Shown here: positions 32,483 through 41,993 of the stretch, piece by piece
Layout of the letters: every line of letters starts with the position of its first letter
Numbering within the stretch: position 1 is the stretch's first letter
NCBI GenBank assembly: GCA_900540735.1
Contig: UQHB01000008.1
Coordinates: forward strand, 11,630 to 75,629
Source: an uncultured Megasphaera sp.
GTDB lineage: Bacteria; Bacillota; Negativicutes; Veillonellales; Megasphaeraceae
DNA length: 64,000 bases
Reading direction: 5' to 3'
The notes under the pieces: model-generated
Told to the model about the DNA's origin: nothing
Databases searched by the model: none
What the model saw: the letters and a program-made list of their open reading frames with translations, nothing else
Program-made: the position numbers and the translations under genes

Positions 32483-33464
32483 GTCAACGAACGTTGAGGT
32501 TGCCTTGTCCTCACAGGAGCATCCCAATAAGATGCCCTTTACAGCAACCTTTATGTTGATTGACTCACCGTCTGACGGAACACCATTCGGTGCCGACAAT
32601 CCAGTCGTTATAAGCATGAACGAAGCGGAACAATCCGTTAGCTCAATGGATTTAATGGCAGTCGATTGTGTGTGGTCAGACTGGTATCCCGAAGATTGTA
32701 TGACAGGTCACGACAGCCGAAATAAAATCGGTGTGGTCGAGAAAGCATACATTGAAGGGAACGAAATGAAAATGAAGGGATTTATCTATGCGTTAGATTT
32801 CCCGGACATAGCGTTTTTTATTAAGAACGCAACCCCTAGTTTAGGTTTCTCTATGGAATGTATGGCAGGCCTTGAGTCGCAAGACGATGGCTACGACCAC
32901 ATGACAGGAGTGACATTTACAGGGGTTGCTATTTTATTTAAAAATTTAGCCGCTTTCGAGTCGACCTATATTGACTACTTAGCCGCGGCAAAAAAGGAGA
33001 AAAACAAATTGACGAAAGAAGAACTCGATGCTTTAAAAGCGTCTCTGGTCGAAACGATTCAGGCTGGTCAGAAAGAATTTACTGACAAATTGGATGGCGT
33101 AGAAGAACGCCTTGGCAAGCTCGAAGCTGGCAAAGCGAAAGAAGTAAAAGACGAAGCAGACGCTAAATTAACGGAATTACAGGCTGCTAAAGAAAAAGCA
33201 GAACAGGACGCAAAAGCTGCTGTAGAAGCCGCTAAACAGGAAGCGGAAGATAAATTCAAAGCAGAAAAAGAAGCTCTTGAAAAGAAAGTCGCTGACCTTG
33301 AAGCAAGCGCAAAACGTCGGACTGTTGGTGCAGGTAAAGTCGCTAAAGGTTTTGGCGAAGATGGCAAACCTAAAGAAATTTGGGCAGGTAAAGATTTCAA
33401 AGACGGCATGCAGAGCATGTGCGAATTCATGAAAGAACAAATTGAAGCAGAAGGTGAAAAATAA
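32454..33464 (+). CDS. prohead protease with C-terminal scaffold
   Basis: The N-terminal ~180 residues look like a capsid maturation protease (beta-rich, SLGFSMECMAG around the presumed active-site region). From ~185 onward there is a long charged coiled coil (KAEQDAKAAVEAAKQEAEDK), typical of an internal scaffold. Gene position between portal and capsid supports a fused protease-scaffold. The catalytic residues were not assigned. ATG 32454 after GGTGGTGAGAAC. Confidence 0.7.
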   Translation: MDNRKTLKFESTNVEVALSSQEHPNKMPFTATFMLIDSPSDGTPFGADNPVVISMNEAEQSVSSMDLMAVDCVWSDWYPEDCMTGHDSRNKIGVVEKAYIEGNEMKMKGFIYALDFPDIAFFIKNATPSLGFSMECMAGLESQDDGYDHMTGVTFTGVAILFKNLAAFESTYIDYLAAAKKEKNKLTKEELDALKASLVETIQAGQKEFTDKLDGVEERLGKLEAGKAKEVKDEADAKLTELQAAKEKAEQDAKAAVEAAKQEAEDKFKAEKEALEKKVADLEASAKRRTVGAGKVAKGFGEDGKPKEIWAGKDFKDGMQSMCEFMKEQIEAEGEK

Positions 33465-34478
33465 GTGAGTACAATTAGCACGAAATTTGTGAAAGCTGCT
33501 GACGTAGCAGACTATAACGTTAGCCACTATTGGGAATGGCCGCAATTTCAACCGGGTATTCAGGACTTCATCAATCGTAACTTAACGATTCTTCCTCGTA
33601 TCCAGACAACCCCGGCAACAGGACAGCCGTCCCGTTACAAAGAACAGACAAAATTACCTCATAACGCAACATTCGCTAACCCACGCACAGGCGTAGCAGA
33701 CGGTGATTATGGCTTAAAAACAATCAACGACGATTACGGTCGTGTTGAACGTGTTGCATTCTTGAAATGCATGGTTAGCCGTATCAAATATACTATCTTC
33801 GATAAAGAAGTAGTACAGCAACAGGGCATTGATACACAGCTCTTAGCAAAAGATATGACGGATATGCTCAACGATTTCTATATGACTCAGAATGATAAGA
33901 TTTGGAATGGCGCAGGTAAATCCGCCGACGATTCCACAAGCCTTGAATACGCAGGTATCTTGAATCAGGTCACAACGAAAGCCGTTATTGCTCATCCGTA
34001 TGACTTCACAACGAAACAGGGTGACCTGATTACGGACTCCATTCGGGCACAGATTAATCAGCAGTTAGCTGACGCTAAATGGAACGTATATCCGACAGCT
34101 GTATATGCAGACCCGATTATCGTTGACCGTATCGCTATGGAAGAACGTGAACGTTTTGGTACGACTCAGGCAGTACCGAATACGATGGAATTGAAAAACG
34201 GTTGGAAAGTTCCTGTTATCGGCACATCCATCGGTCAGTTACCGCTTATCCCTGACGCAGCACTCAAAGCTACAGTTGATGGCGATAAAAAGAAACACAC
34301 AATTGCAGTCTTAAACGAACGCTTAATCGAACGTCATTACTTAACGTCCCCGACACCGCGTATCTTCAAAATGTCTTTGAACAGCGAATTAATCGACGAC
34401 TACATTGCGTTACTCTTCGATACGCTCGTTGTTAAAGGCGCAGATAAAGCTCATTTCTTATTAGACATTTCCATCTAA
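33465..34478 (+). CDS. major capsid protein
   Basis: 337 aa, first gene after the protease-scaffold. An extended N-terminal part (WEWPQFQPGIQDFINRNLT) is followed by an alpha/beta body (YPTAVYADPIIVDRIAMEER). Fold probably HK97-like; family assigned by position and length. GTG 33465 follows the previous stop directly. Confidence 0.8.
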   Translation: MSTISTKFVKAADVADYNVSHYWEWPQFQPGIQDFINRNLTILPRIQTTPATGQPSRYKEQTKLPHNATFANPRTGVADGDYGLKTINDDYGRVERVAFLKCMVSRIKYTIFDKEVVQQQGIDTQLLAKDMTDMLNDFYMTQNDKIWNGAGKSADDSTSLEYAGILNQVTTKAVIAHPYDFTTKQGDLITDSIRAQINQQLADAKWNVYPTAVYADPIIVDRIAMEERERFGTTQAVPNTMELKNGWKVPVIGTSIGQLPLIPDAALKATVDGDKKKHTIAVLNERLIERHYLTSPTPRIFKMSLNSELIDDYIALLFDTLVVKGADKAHFLLDISI

Positions 34479-34493
34479 GAAGGAAGGTAAGCA

Positions 34494-34697
34494 ATGGAAA
34501 AGGCTTTAAAGGACAAAACGATTACGCATGTAATCTATGAACATCAGGCATATCCTGTCGTCAGCGGTAAAGTAACGCTTCCCGATGGTGCAGTTGTAGA
34601 CGATAACTTGTTCGGCACAACTAACGCACCACCGCCTGCTAGTGGCAGCGATTCCAAAGCAGGAACCGCTAAAGTAGGTCAAGCACAGGTTAAATAG
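34494..34697 (+). CDS. small head-associated protein, 67 aa
   Basis: ATG 34494 follows AAGGAAGGTAAGCA. Short beta segment (THVIYEHQAYPVVSGKVTLP) and a flexible Ala/Gly/Lys C-terminus. Possibly a head decoration or completion protein by location. Confidence 0.5.
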   Translation: MEKALKDKTITHVIYEHQAYPVVSGKVTLPDGAVVDDNLFGTTNAPPPASGSDSKAGTAKVGQAQVK

Positions 34698-34708
34698 GAG
34701 GTCTCGTC

Positions 34709-35293
34709 GTGATGGTTTCCCAGTATTTAACCGACGACGAAATTCCAGAATATTGCGATTTACTTCCTGTGACGCATCAACAAGTTATCTTTGCCAGTGG
34801 TATTATTGATGCCTTTGTTGGTCTTCACAAAGGGAAAAGTAAATTCCAACCGCATGAAGCGACGGAGAAGCACTTAAAGCCTAACCGTCGCGGCATGATT
34901 CGGTTGAAATATTCGCCTGTAATTGCTATTGAAGATTTCCAGTTATGCATTCCCAATTCCTTTGCGTATACCTCAACAGTTCCTATTTGTCCAGATGACG
35001 TACAGTTTGATGAAGAGGGCTATATTTATTTGCCGATGCACCACAGGTTACCTGTAACATCGAATAATTTATACGGCCGTAGTCCTGTTGGGATTAACGT
35101 GACGTATCTCTATGGATATGAAGAAATCCCACAGAATGTAAAACTCGCTTGTGCCATGATTGCTATGAATATTTCACAGCAAGGCGGTTTTGCGAATATT
35201 CAGAGTGCAACCAACTTGGACGCTCGCTATTCCTTAACTGATCCAAGCGTTTTTACAGACGATATTCGTCGCATGTTGGTGGCATATCGATGA
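34709..35293 (+). CDS. head-tail connector (adaptor-like) protein
   Basis: 194 aa. LPVTHQQVIFASGIIDAFVG at the N-terminus and VKLACAMIAMNISQQGGFAN near the C-terminus form the helical pattern of gp6/gp15-type adaptors, with a beta insert. Position after the capsid gene supports it. GTG 34709 or ATG 34712. Confidence 0.6.
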   Translation: MMVSQYLTDDEIPEYCDLLPVTHQQVIFASGIIDAFVGLHKGKSKFQPHEATEKHLKPNRRGMIRLKYSPVIAIEDFQLCIPNSFAYTSTVPICPDDVQFDEEGYIYLPMHHRLPVTSNNLYGRSPVGINVTYLYGYEEIPQNVKLACAMIAMNISQQGGFANIQSATNLDARYSLTDPSVFTDDIRRMLVAYR

Positions 35294-35880
35294 AACTAGC
35301 GAGAAACTTTACGGCAAACTTCGATGCAACGGCCATGTTTAATCAGTTTAGAGTACAGTGCAGCGTCGCAAATAAAGAGGACGAATATGTGGTATTTACT
35401 CGGATTGGTCGAGGCACTAAACAATTTACCGTAAATAACGTATTTTGGGGCATACTTAAATCGGATTCTGCTTTTACCGTTGGTGATGTCGTGGACGACC
35501 ATAGAGGGAACATCTTGTTCCTCGTGGCAAAATCGGATTCTTACCGCGCAGACAAAGCGGAATTTTATCGGACAAATTGCGAGATTAAAATAGCACGACT
35601 CGTAGATGAATATGAAGGGACGAACGTCGTTGGGCAAACAGAAGAAATCATTAGTGAATCTACTAAAGGAGTCTACGAGCAAGTAAGCGCAAGGATGAAA
35701 CTGTATGACTTAGGGCTTTTGAAATCAACTACTATGCGTGTATTGATTTCGAAAGACGTAGAAGTAAAGCTCTTGGATAGAATTTATCTCAACAATGCTG
35801 TGTTCCAAGTAGACGACGTGAATATTTCTACATTTCCCGAATGGTATTACTTACAATTATCCATCGATAACAGAGGCTAA
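35290..35880 (+). CDS. head-closure-like protein, 196 aa
   Basis: ATG overlaps the previous TGA (ATGA). Beta-rich, with DRIYLNNAVFQVDDVNISTF late in the protein, as in head-tail stopper proteins. Assignment rests mainly on gene order. Confidence 0.5.
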   Translation: MKLARNFTANFDATAMFNQFRVQCSVANKEDEYVVFTRIGRGTKQFTVNNVFWGILKSDSAFTVGDVVDDHRGNILFLVAKSDSYRADKAEFYRTNCEIKIARLVDEYEGTNVVGQTEEIISESTKGVYEQVSARMKLYDLGLLKSTTMRVLISKDVEVKLLDRIYLNNAVFQVDDVNISTFPEWYYLQLSIDNRG

Positions 35881-35881
35881 T

Positions 35882-36409
35882 ATGCTACAGGAAACATTGA
35901 TGACATTTATGAAAGCTCAAGTCGTTGTATTGAATGAACGAATACGGAATAGGCTTTTGGCATATCAAGGGGCGCACAAAGGGTTTACAGACATGAAAGT
36001 GCACGACCCAATCGTAGAGGCAAGCCCCGGTATGATACATGCTTTTCTTTCGTATAGCGGCCTCGCAACATGGATTGCAGAATATGGTTCTGGCTCCAAG
36101 ATGGACACGTCAAATCCGTATCTAGGGCAGTACAAAATGAATCCTGCTCGTAAATCGCAAGGGAATGCCTTTGTAGGTCGGAAGAAGGGTGAAACGGTAT
36201 ATCGGCCTGACGGAACATCCTATAAATCGTTAGGACAAGCCGTAGGGAAGAATCTAGAAACCTTTTATCATACACACTATGTTCCACAGCCTGCACAACA
36301 CTTGATTCAATTAGAAGTTAACGCATGGGTGCAAGAGATTGTACCGCAAATGAAAGAGCTTGTACAACGAGATATTGTCGCAAGAATACGAGATGGAGTG
36401 GAGCTATGA
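35882..36409 (+). CDS. HK97 gp10-like neck/tail-completion protein, 175 aa
   Basis: AYQGAHKGFTDMKVHD followed by WIAEYGSGSKMDTSNPYLGQ matches the gp10-like group (EYG.G.. then a Tyr-rich segment), with a helical C-terminus. Gene order connector - closure - gp10 - terminator is standard. Confidence 0.65.
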   Translation: MLQETLMTFMKAQVVVLNERIRNRLLAYQGAHKGFTDMKVHDPIVEASPGMIHAFLSYSGLATWIAEYGSGSKMDTSNPYLGQYKMNPARKSQGNAFVGRKKGETVYRPDGTSYKSLGQAVGKNLETFYHTHYVPQPAQHLIQLEVNAWVQEIVPQMKELVQRDIVARIRDGVEL

Positions 36410-36822
36410 AGTACGCATTAGAACTACAGGATGAGTTGTTTAGCCTGTTTATAATGGACGCTGAAATATGCACATTACTAAATATCAATGACAGTACGGA
36501 TATAGCTGATTGTTCCACTAAGATTCGCAGAGGGATTCAGCCTGCGAAAGTAGTCAATGATGCTCCTGATTTATTCCTGGATTATTTCGTCGTCCCAAGC
36601 TACAGCATTGATACAGGCAACTATTTAACGAACGGAACGATTCTTGAATTTGATATTTACGGGAAATATAAAGGTCAAATAGCAAAACTCTTCCGTGCTG
36701 TAAATAGAGTCTTAAAAGAAAATTATGAAGACATGCGAATCATTGCAGAAGGGAACATGGATTCCCCTGTGACTGGTTTGTATTTATATATGTTCAGAAC
36801 AAAGCCTTTAGTCAAGGCATAA
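36406..36822 (+). CDS. tail terminator-like protein, 138 aa
   Basis: ATG overlaps the previous stop. Alpha/beta protein with SYSIDTGNYLTNGTILEFDI and a following helix, of the length usual for the tail terminator placed before the tube prot ein. Confidence 0.55.
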   Translation: MKYALELQDELFSLFIMDAEICTLLNINDSTDIADCSTKIRRGIQPAKVVNDAPDLFLDYFVVPSYSIDTGNYLTNGTILEFDIYGKYKGQIAKLFRAVNRVLKENYEDMRIIAEGNMDSPVTGLYLYMFRTKPLVKA

Positions 36823-36845
36823 TTAAAGAAAAGAGGATACAATTA

Positions 36846-37703
36846 ATGGCACAATCTAAACCATTTGTGTTGAATGGTGTAGGTAAAGCGTATGTCGCTT
36901 CTACCATCAATGGCGTTAGCCAGTTGGTTCCGTTTGGTACATTACAGGATATTAAAATTTCCTTTAGTGGCTCTACGGATAAAGTATACGGTGGCGATGG
37001 CCTATCACCTATTTACATCATCAACAAAGACCAAGATGTAACCGTAACAGCTAGTGAAGCACGGTTCAGCCTGGAACACTTAAACTTAGTCCGTGGTGCG
37101 AAGATGAGCGATACAGGTTCGTTAGTATTCGACACAGACGCACAGCTCGTTTCTGGTACAACCCTTACTATCTCGGGGAATTTAACAACGGTTATCCCTG
37201 AGCAGACGAGCGTTATCGTATCGGACGATGACAAAGGCGAAACAAATGCCAAAACATTAGTATATGTAGCAGGCACTCCGAAAGCAGGCCAGTTCACCGT
37301 TACTACAGCAGGTAAAGTCACCTTTGGTGATACGCTTAATAACAAATACGTTTCTGTTAGTGGTTTGTATACTGGTAACGGTACATCGGCGGCTATCACT
37401 ACAGCTTCGCTTCCGTCTTTCGTAACAATCCGTCACAAATCTATGCCGATTGAAATGGATGACGGCACAAAAGTTGTTATTCACACGATTATTTACAAAG
37501 CTCGTAGTACAGGTAAACTCGACGTTGATTTCAAACGTCAGGCGGCTTCTACCTCTGACCTTGAGTTCGAAGTATTCGACAGCGGTCGTAAAGACGGTGT
37601 AGTTGTCCAAATGACACAGGAAATTATCGGCGCAGACGAAGCTACAGTTGTCAGTACTGCCGAAACAGGCAGAGGTAAAGCTGGAGAATCTGTAACAGGT
37701 TAA
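36846..37703 (+). CDS. major tail (tube) protein
   Basis: 285 aa, beta-rich. Starts AQSKPFVLNGVGKAYVASTI and contains an internal Ig-like or tube insertion (LTISGNLTTVIPEQTSVIVS), then KARSTGKLDVDFKRQA. Position before the tail chaperones supports tube function. Confidence 0.75.
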   Translation: MAQSKPFVLNGVGKAYVASTINGVSQLVPFGTLQDIKISFSGSTDKVYGGDGLSPIYIINKDQDVTVTASEARFSLEHLNLVRGAKMSDTGSLVFDTDAQLVSGTTLTISGNLTTVIPEQTSVIVSDDDKGETNAKTLVYVAGTPKAGQFTVTTAGKVTFGDTLNNKYVSVSGLYTGNGTSAAITTASLPSFVTIRHKSMPIEMDDGTKVVIHTIIYKARSTGKLDVDFKRQAASTSDLEFEVFDSGRKDGVVVQMTQEIIGADEATVVSTAETGRGKAGESVTG

Positions 37704-37718
37704 TAGGAGGTAAGTAAT

Positions 37719-37991
37719 TTGGCATATACTAAGAAAACTTGGGCGACAGGCGATGTTATTACCGCTAATGCACTTAACAATATGGAAAATGGTATTGCAG
37801 ACGCTAGTACTCGTGCCATGACACCGGGGCCGAAAGGGGACCCGGGTGCAGCTGGTACCAAAGGTGCAGACGGTAAATCTATTACGGCTATTACCCTTAC
37901 GAAGGACGGAAGCGGTGCTATTACAGGCGGTACAGCTACGTTGTCGGATAAATCGACAATCGCTATTACTGTCACAACCGCGATTGTATAG
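37719..37991 (+). CDS. small fibre-like protein with collagen-like segment, 90 aa
   Basis: TTG 37719 after AGGAGG. Starts AYTKKTWATGDVITANALNN, an anchor found in phage head or tail fibres, followed by G-x-y repeats (GPKGDPGAAGTKGADGKS). May decorate the tail or head. A terminator follows. Confidence 0.6.
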   Translation: MAYTKKTWATGDVITANALNNMENGIADASTRAMTPGPKGDPGAAGTKGADGKSITAITLTKDGSGAITGGTATLSDKSTIAITVTTAIV

Positions 37992-38005
37992 AGATTAAAA
38001 GAAGA

Positions 38006-38034
38006 GGGGGAGCGTAAAAAACTCCCCTTTTTTA
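38006..38034 (+). terminator. rho-independent terminator
   Basis: GGGGAG (38007-38012) pairs with CTCCCC (38022-38027) followed by a T run. Confidence 0.8.
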
Positions 38035-38057
38035 TTGCATTTGAAAGGATTATAGAA

Positions 38058-38498
38058 ATGGCAGATACAGATACATTAGTACCACAAGAGAAATATGTAG
38101 GATTAGATGGGAAAGAATACAAAATATTCCCTATGAGATTGCAGGATTATGCAAAGGTAGAACGCCTTTTTAGTAAAATTGATGACCAGTTCTTATTCTT
38201 CAATATGCCTCACCCAGAAACGGATAAAGATGGCAAAATAGTAACGAAGGCAGACGGCAAGGTTAAATACGATTATGATGCATTTAACGCTATGTGTGAT
38301 TTATTCTCGATGGCACTTCATATTCCGAGACAGGAAATTTTGGAAGTCGTCGATGTTAACACAGGTGTGTTCATTTTGGATACGTACAGAGGCCTTAGTA
38401 GCCTAAAAAAAAAGATTCAGGAGATGCAGAGTCAGGAAGTATTGACAAAGTTATCGCAAGCCTTATCCAAAACACCTCCGAAACCAGAGAAAGCATAA
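38058..38498 (+). CDS. tail assembly chaperone, short form (gpG-like)
   Basis: 146 aa acidic/helical protein between tube and tape measure genes, the standard place of the chaperone. A slippery run near codon 116-119 (CTA AAA AAA AAG) allows a -1 shift into the next frame. ATG 38058 after AAAGGATTATAGAA. Confidence 0.75.
   Translation: MADTDTLVPQEKYVGLDGKEYKIFPMRLQDYAKVERLFSKIDDQFLFFNMPHPETDKDGKIVTKADGKVKYDYDAFNAMCDLFSMALHIPRQEILEVVDVNTGVFILDTYRGLSSLKKKIQEMQSQEVLTKLSQALSKTPPKPEKA
38405..38414 (+). promoter_or_regulatory. -1 ribosomal frameshift site
   Basis: AAAAAAAAAG gives A AAA AAA / A AAA AAG heptamers in frame. The -1 frame is open from the slippery site through the whole following gene to TAA 38645-38647, so a ~196 aa fusion protein is possible, as in lambda gpG-T. 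Confidence 0.7.
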
Positions 38499-38647
38499 TG
38501 CGCTATACGATTCCGCAATTGGAAGGATTAGCGGAAGCATTGTCTGATATTAATGAAGAACAAGCCCCAGACACTAAGAAAGACGAAGAGCCTCTCACAG
38601 GGAAAGACGCAGTGAAAGGCCTTCGTAACATGGGGCTTTTACGTTAA
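38498..38647 (+). CDS. tail assembly chaperone extension (gpT-like), made by -1 frameshift
   Basis: ATG overlaps the previous stop (TAATG) and would give 49 aa (MRYTIPQLEGLAEALSDINE...). The same frame is open upstream to the slippery site, so most product probably comes from frameshifting rather than from this ATG. Confidence 0.6.
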   Translation: MRYTIPQLEGLAEALSDINEEQAPDTKKDEEPLTGKDAVKGLRNMGLLR

Positions 38648-38656
38648 GGAGTATAT

Positions 38657-41221
38657 ATGGCAGAAGAACAAAATAATAGAATTGGATTTTCCGTCGATGT
38701 TACAACAGGTAAATCCGAAGAAAACCTTGATGGCGTTGTCCAAAAGATTAGCGAAGTCAAGGCAGAAATTGGTAATCTTAAGAAGCAAACCAAGGATGCT
38801 GACGAGATTAAGCTTGCGCAACTTAATGCAAGCATTCAGGATTTACAGCGGCAATTAACTAAGCTGAATTCGGTATATTCTGGATGGATTCAGAATGCGA
38901 CCAATATTGACACCAAACCTATCGGTAACGTCAAGAAGCAGTTACAAGAATTACAAGATGTACTTACCAAATGGGACGGCCAAGCGGCTACGTTTAGGAA
39001 AGATGTAGCGAGCCGTTTCTTAATTCCTAATTCTGCTGTTGACCAAGCGAAGTTGTATAAAGAAATTATGCAGCAGATTCAAGGCTTGGCTCGTGACGGC
39101 AATGTTGGCCAATTCAAGGCCACGCAAGCGATTGATTTTTTCAACACACGCTTGGTCAACGCACAGAAACAAGCGGATGTGTTGACGGCTAAAATCAATG
39201 AGCTTAAAAAGACTGCTAATGGCCTCAACACAGTCGAAGGATTCAAGAAATGGACAGCCGCAGGTGGTGGTGCTTTCCTTGAAGAGAGCATGTTGGATGT
39301 CTGGGACGGTAAATTAGATGACCGAATCAAAAAGCTTAAGAACATCAATAAAGAATTACAGGCTCTCAAAAAAGAACAGGTAGGCTTCACAGGTTCCAAT
39401 AGCGAGTTTGCGTCTCTGAAAAATTTAGCCATGGAAGACGTTTCTGGCTTGGTTATCTACCTGAAACGTCAATTAGATGCGTTGAACGCAACCTACAAGG
39501 AAACGACCAAGACCGCTAAGCAGTCCGCCAAAGACGTAATAGAAGCGTGGGGCGGTAAAGGCAGCTTTGTAGATAGCCTTGGTGATTTGGAATCGTGGCG
39601 TAAAGCGTTACGTGAATATACAAGCCTGCGTGACCAACTGAAATACACCATAGACAACTCTACAGTATCCGACAAGACTTCCCTTGACCTTTATAAAAAG
39701 GCATTGGATGAGTTAAACGCTAGTATCATAAAGGCTAAAGCGGCGTTACATGGAGAAAGCGATACGTCTAAAGCTTCGCAAACTAAAACGTCTGCGCCTA
39801 AAGAGCCAAAGGTATCGTATGTAGGTGCGTTCAAGAAATGGAGCGGTGAAGGTAGCTTTGTAGACCAGTTTGATTACAACGGATGGAGCGACAAGATTAA
39901 CCAGCTCAAGAAGATGCGTGACCAATTAGATTACGCCTTTAGTAAATCCGAAGACACGGCCACGCTCAAAAAATATAGAGCTGCCATTGATGAAATTACA
40001 GCTGCTTTAGCGAAAGCTAGAGCAGAACAATCTAAGTATAATAGCGAAATTAAAAAACAGACGCAAGAGGCCAAGCAGGCGACTGATACAACAACACAGG
40101 GAATTGAAAAGCAAATTTCCGAATACGCGAAGTTAAAACAACGGCTTGAGGATATACAAGAAAAAATCAAGAGCAACTATATTTCCAACTATGGAAAAAA
40201 TGATGATTTATATGCGAAAAATTTAGCATCGTTACGAAGAGAGTATAAAGAACTGTCTAAGACACTAAATAATGCTGAACGTCAAATGGAGTCCGTTGCC
40301 TTTAAATCAGACTTCTTAGGCAATTCTTTTGACCGTTTATATAGACGTGCAGGGTGGATTTTATCTAACTTGTTCGTTGGCGGTATATTTGGGGCAGGAG
40401 AAGTTATGTTTCAAAATATGGTTACTATGGAAAGCAGTATGGCTCAGTTCTCTCAGGTCATGGCGACAAATGCCCATTCAGTAAATGCGTTTGGTCAAGC
40501 GTTAGGAGATTTGAATTGGGAACGTTTAGCACAAGGGTTGGATACGTCTATGTCTCAAACCATTGCATTTAGACGTGACCTCGAAATGATGAAAGATTCA
40601 TTGGTAGACCTTGCTGTTAAATATGGTGAAGCAAGCCAAGACGTTATTACATCTGCTACGTTGTGGGGACGTAAATACAAAGATAACGCCACCATCCTTA
40701 CGATGACAGACGCGGCCATGAAGCTTGCTGTTGCCGATAGTTTTAGCATTACAGAGGCAAACAAAAACCTTGAATCCTCTATCGTTCAATGGGGATTCCA
40801 AATTAGAAACAACAATGATGCCATGATTGTTTCTAATAAGATTATCGACTCATGGACAGCATTAGCACATAAAATGGCGTTATCTGCTCAGGATTTATCG
40901 GCGGCTAACCAGCGTGCGGCACAATCCATGAACGCCGTAGGCTTATCCTTTGATGAAGGGCAAGCGTTGATTGCTTCTGCGTTAGCGAATACACAGCAAG
41001 CAGGTGGCGAAATTGGTAACGCCATCAAGTCCATCATGGGTTCTATTCATAGCGATAAAGCTATTAAAGAAATCCAATCGTTAGGTATCGAAATGTATAA
41101 AACTGGCGAAAACGGAAAGAGGGAGTTCCGTGACGTTGGTGAAGTAATGATTGATTTGATGTTAAAAACACAAGGCACGAAAGAAAACCTTGAAGACCTG
41201 CTTAAAGATATTTCTGGGGGT
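38657..41221 (+). CDS. tail tape measure protein, exon 1
   Basis: Sets tail length; 855 residues up to the intron. Long coiled-coil N-terminal region (EIGNLKKQTKDADEIKLAQL, AEQSKYNSEIKKQTQEAKQA) followed by the tape-measure core with a hydrophobic segment (GWILSNLFVGGIFGAGEVMF) and the block ending EIQSLGIEMYKTG...LEDLLKDISGG. Without splicing, translation would run on to TAA at 41261-41263. Confidence 0.85.
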
Positions 41222-41343
41222 AAACGTAGCCACTTGCCCCAACCGTTAGTAATAGCGGCGTAAAAAACGATTTTATATCGGTCAAAGACCCTGACGAGGG
41301 CGAGACCGAAGGAAACTGCATTTGCAAAATTATAAATTAACTA

Positions 41344-41457
41344 TTGCTAACCCCTTTTGCATTTGGTATAATAGATATGAAAGAAATACTAGTGAATCTC
41401 CACTGTAAGTGAGAGGGTTTAATACAAAGAGGTCAGGCAAAAGCCTAGCCTCTTTTT
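41344..41457 (+). ncRNA. sRNA-like transcription unit nested in the intron
   Basis: Consensus promoter TTGCTA (41344-41349), 17 bp, TATAAT (41367-41372), then ~80 bases with a small hairpin (CTCCAC...GTGAGAG) and a terminator (GAGGTCAGGC-aaaa-GCCTAGCCTC then TTTTT, 41429-41457). The unit is enclosed by a perfect inverted repeat ATTGCTAACC (41343-41352) / GGTTAGCAAT (41466-41475), so it sits as the loop of an intron stem. No protein of more than ~10 residues. Confidence 0.55.
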
Positions 41458-41598
41458 AATTAAAAGGTTAGCAATGTTATTTTAAAGCTGGCTCAAAAAG
41501 TTTATGATATTGGGTGTAATAAATCGCATAGACTTAATCATATTTGTCGCGATTTTCAGCTTTTAGAAAGCGTTTATAAAAATTTTAAATAGCTCAAT

Positions 41599-41628
41599 AA
41601 AAAAGGACACCTCTAAGGGTGTCTTTTT
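41599..41628. terminator. bidirectional terminator-like hairpin in the intron
   Basis: GACACC (41606-41611) pairs with GGTGTC (41618-41623), with A run before and T run after. It would end the minus-strand gene at 41740 and could also hinder tape measure transcription. Confidence 0.65.
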
Positions 41629-41739
41629 ATGTACAGCAAATGTAGACCTCGAACGACTGCCATAATCGGCTCTTGTGGTGACGTAAGAGTAACATACAGT
41701 CTGGCGTAGGGATAACGTTAATAGAAGCCTACGGTTTAG

Positions 41740-41976
41740 TTATTGAGAGATTATGTTGACAATAAAAATACTAACAAGTATTACGCCTAGAATAGGCAAA
41801 ATCCAAGCAAAATTAAAAAGCCTGAATATTGCGTAAAAGTAAGGGAATAAAAGCTTCCCAATACATATTATTACTACTAAGGCAATTATATAACCCCAAA
41901 TCTCTGGGATTACTAGTCCTAAAAATGCAATTATAATAGAGATACCTAATATGGCTTGGTCGGTTTTATCTAACAT
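41740..41976 (-). CDS. antisense small membrane protein inside the intron, 78 aa
   Basis: ATG at 41976 follows a strong AAGGAGATTTT on the minus strand. Three hydrophobic helices (ILGISIIIAFLGLVIPEIWG, YIIALVVIICIGKLLFPYF, ILPILGVILVSIFIVNII). It is followed by the bidirectional terminator. It lies between P9 and the 3' splice site. No family recognised; a small multi-pass protein could be toxic, but that is a guess. Confidence 0.5.
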   Translation of the reverse strand: MLDKTDQAILGISIIIAFLGLVIPEIWGYIIALVVIICIGKLLFPYFYAIFRLFNFAWILPILGVILVSIFIVNIISQ

Positions 41977-41993
41977 AAAATCTCCTTAAAACG

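Larger units (their letters stand above)
41222..41993 (+). mobile_element. group I self-splicing intron in the tape measure gene
   Basis: Exact excision joins DISGG to KWQWNKAGALLNF, the expected tape measure sequence, in frame. P1: exon GGGGT (41217-41221) pairs with GCCCC (41236-41240) with the U-G pair at the splice site. P3 CGATT/AATCG (41268, 41664), P7 GACTG/CAGTC (41655, 41697), P8 CTCTT/AAGAG (41670, 41685) and P9 CGTAGG/CCTACG (41705, 41728) follow group I order; the intron ends in G. No homing endonuclease is present; other units occupy the peripheral loops. Confidence 0.85.
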
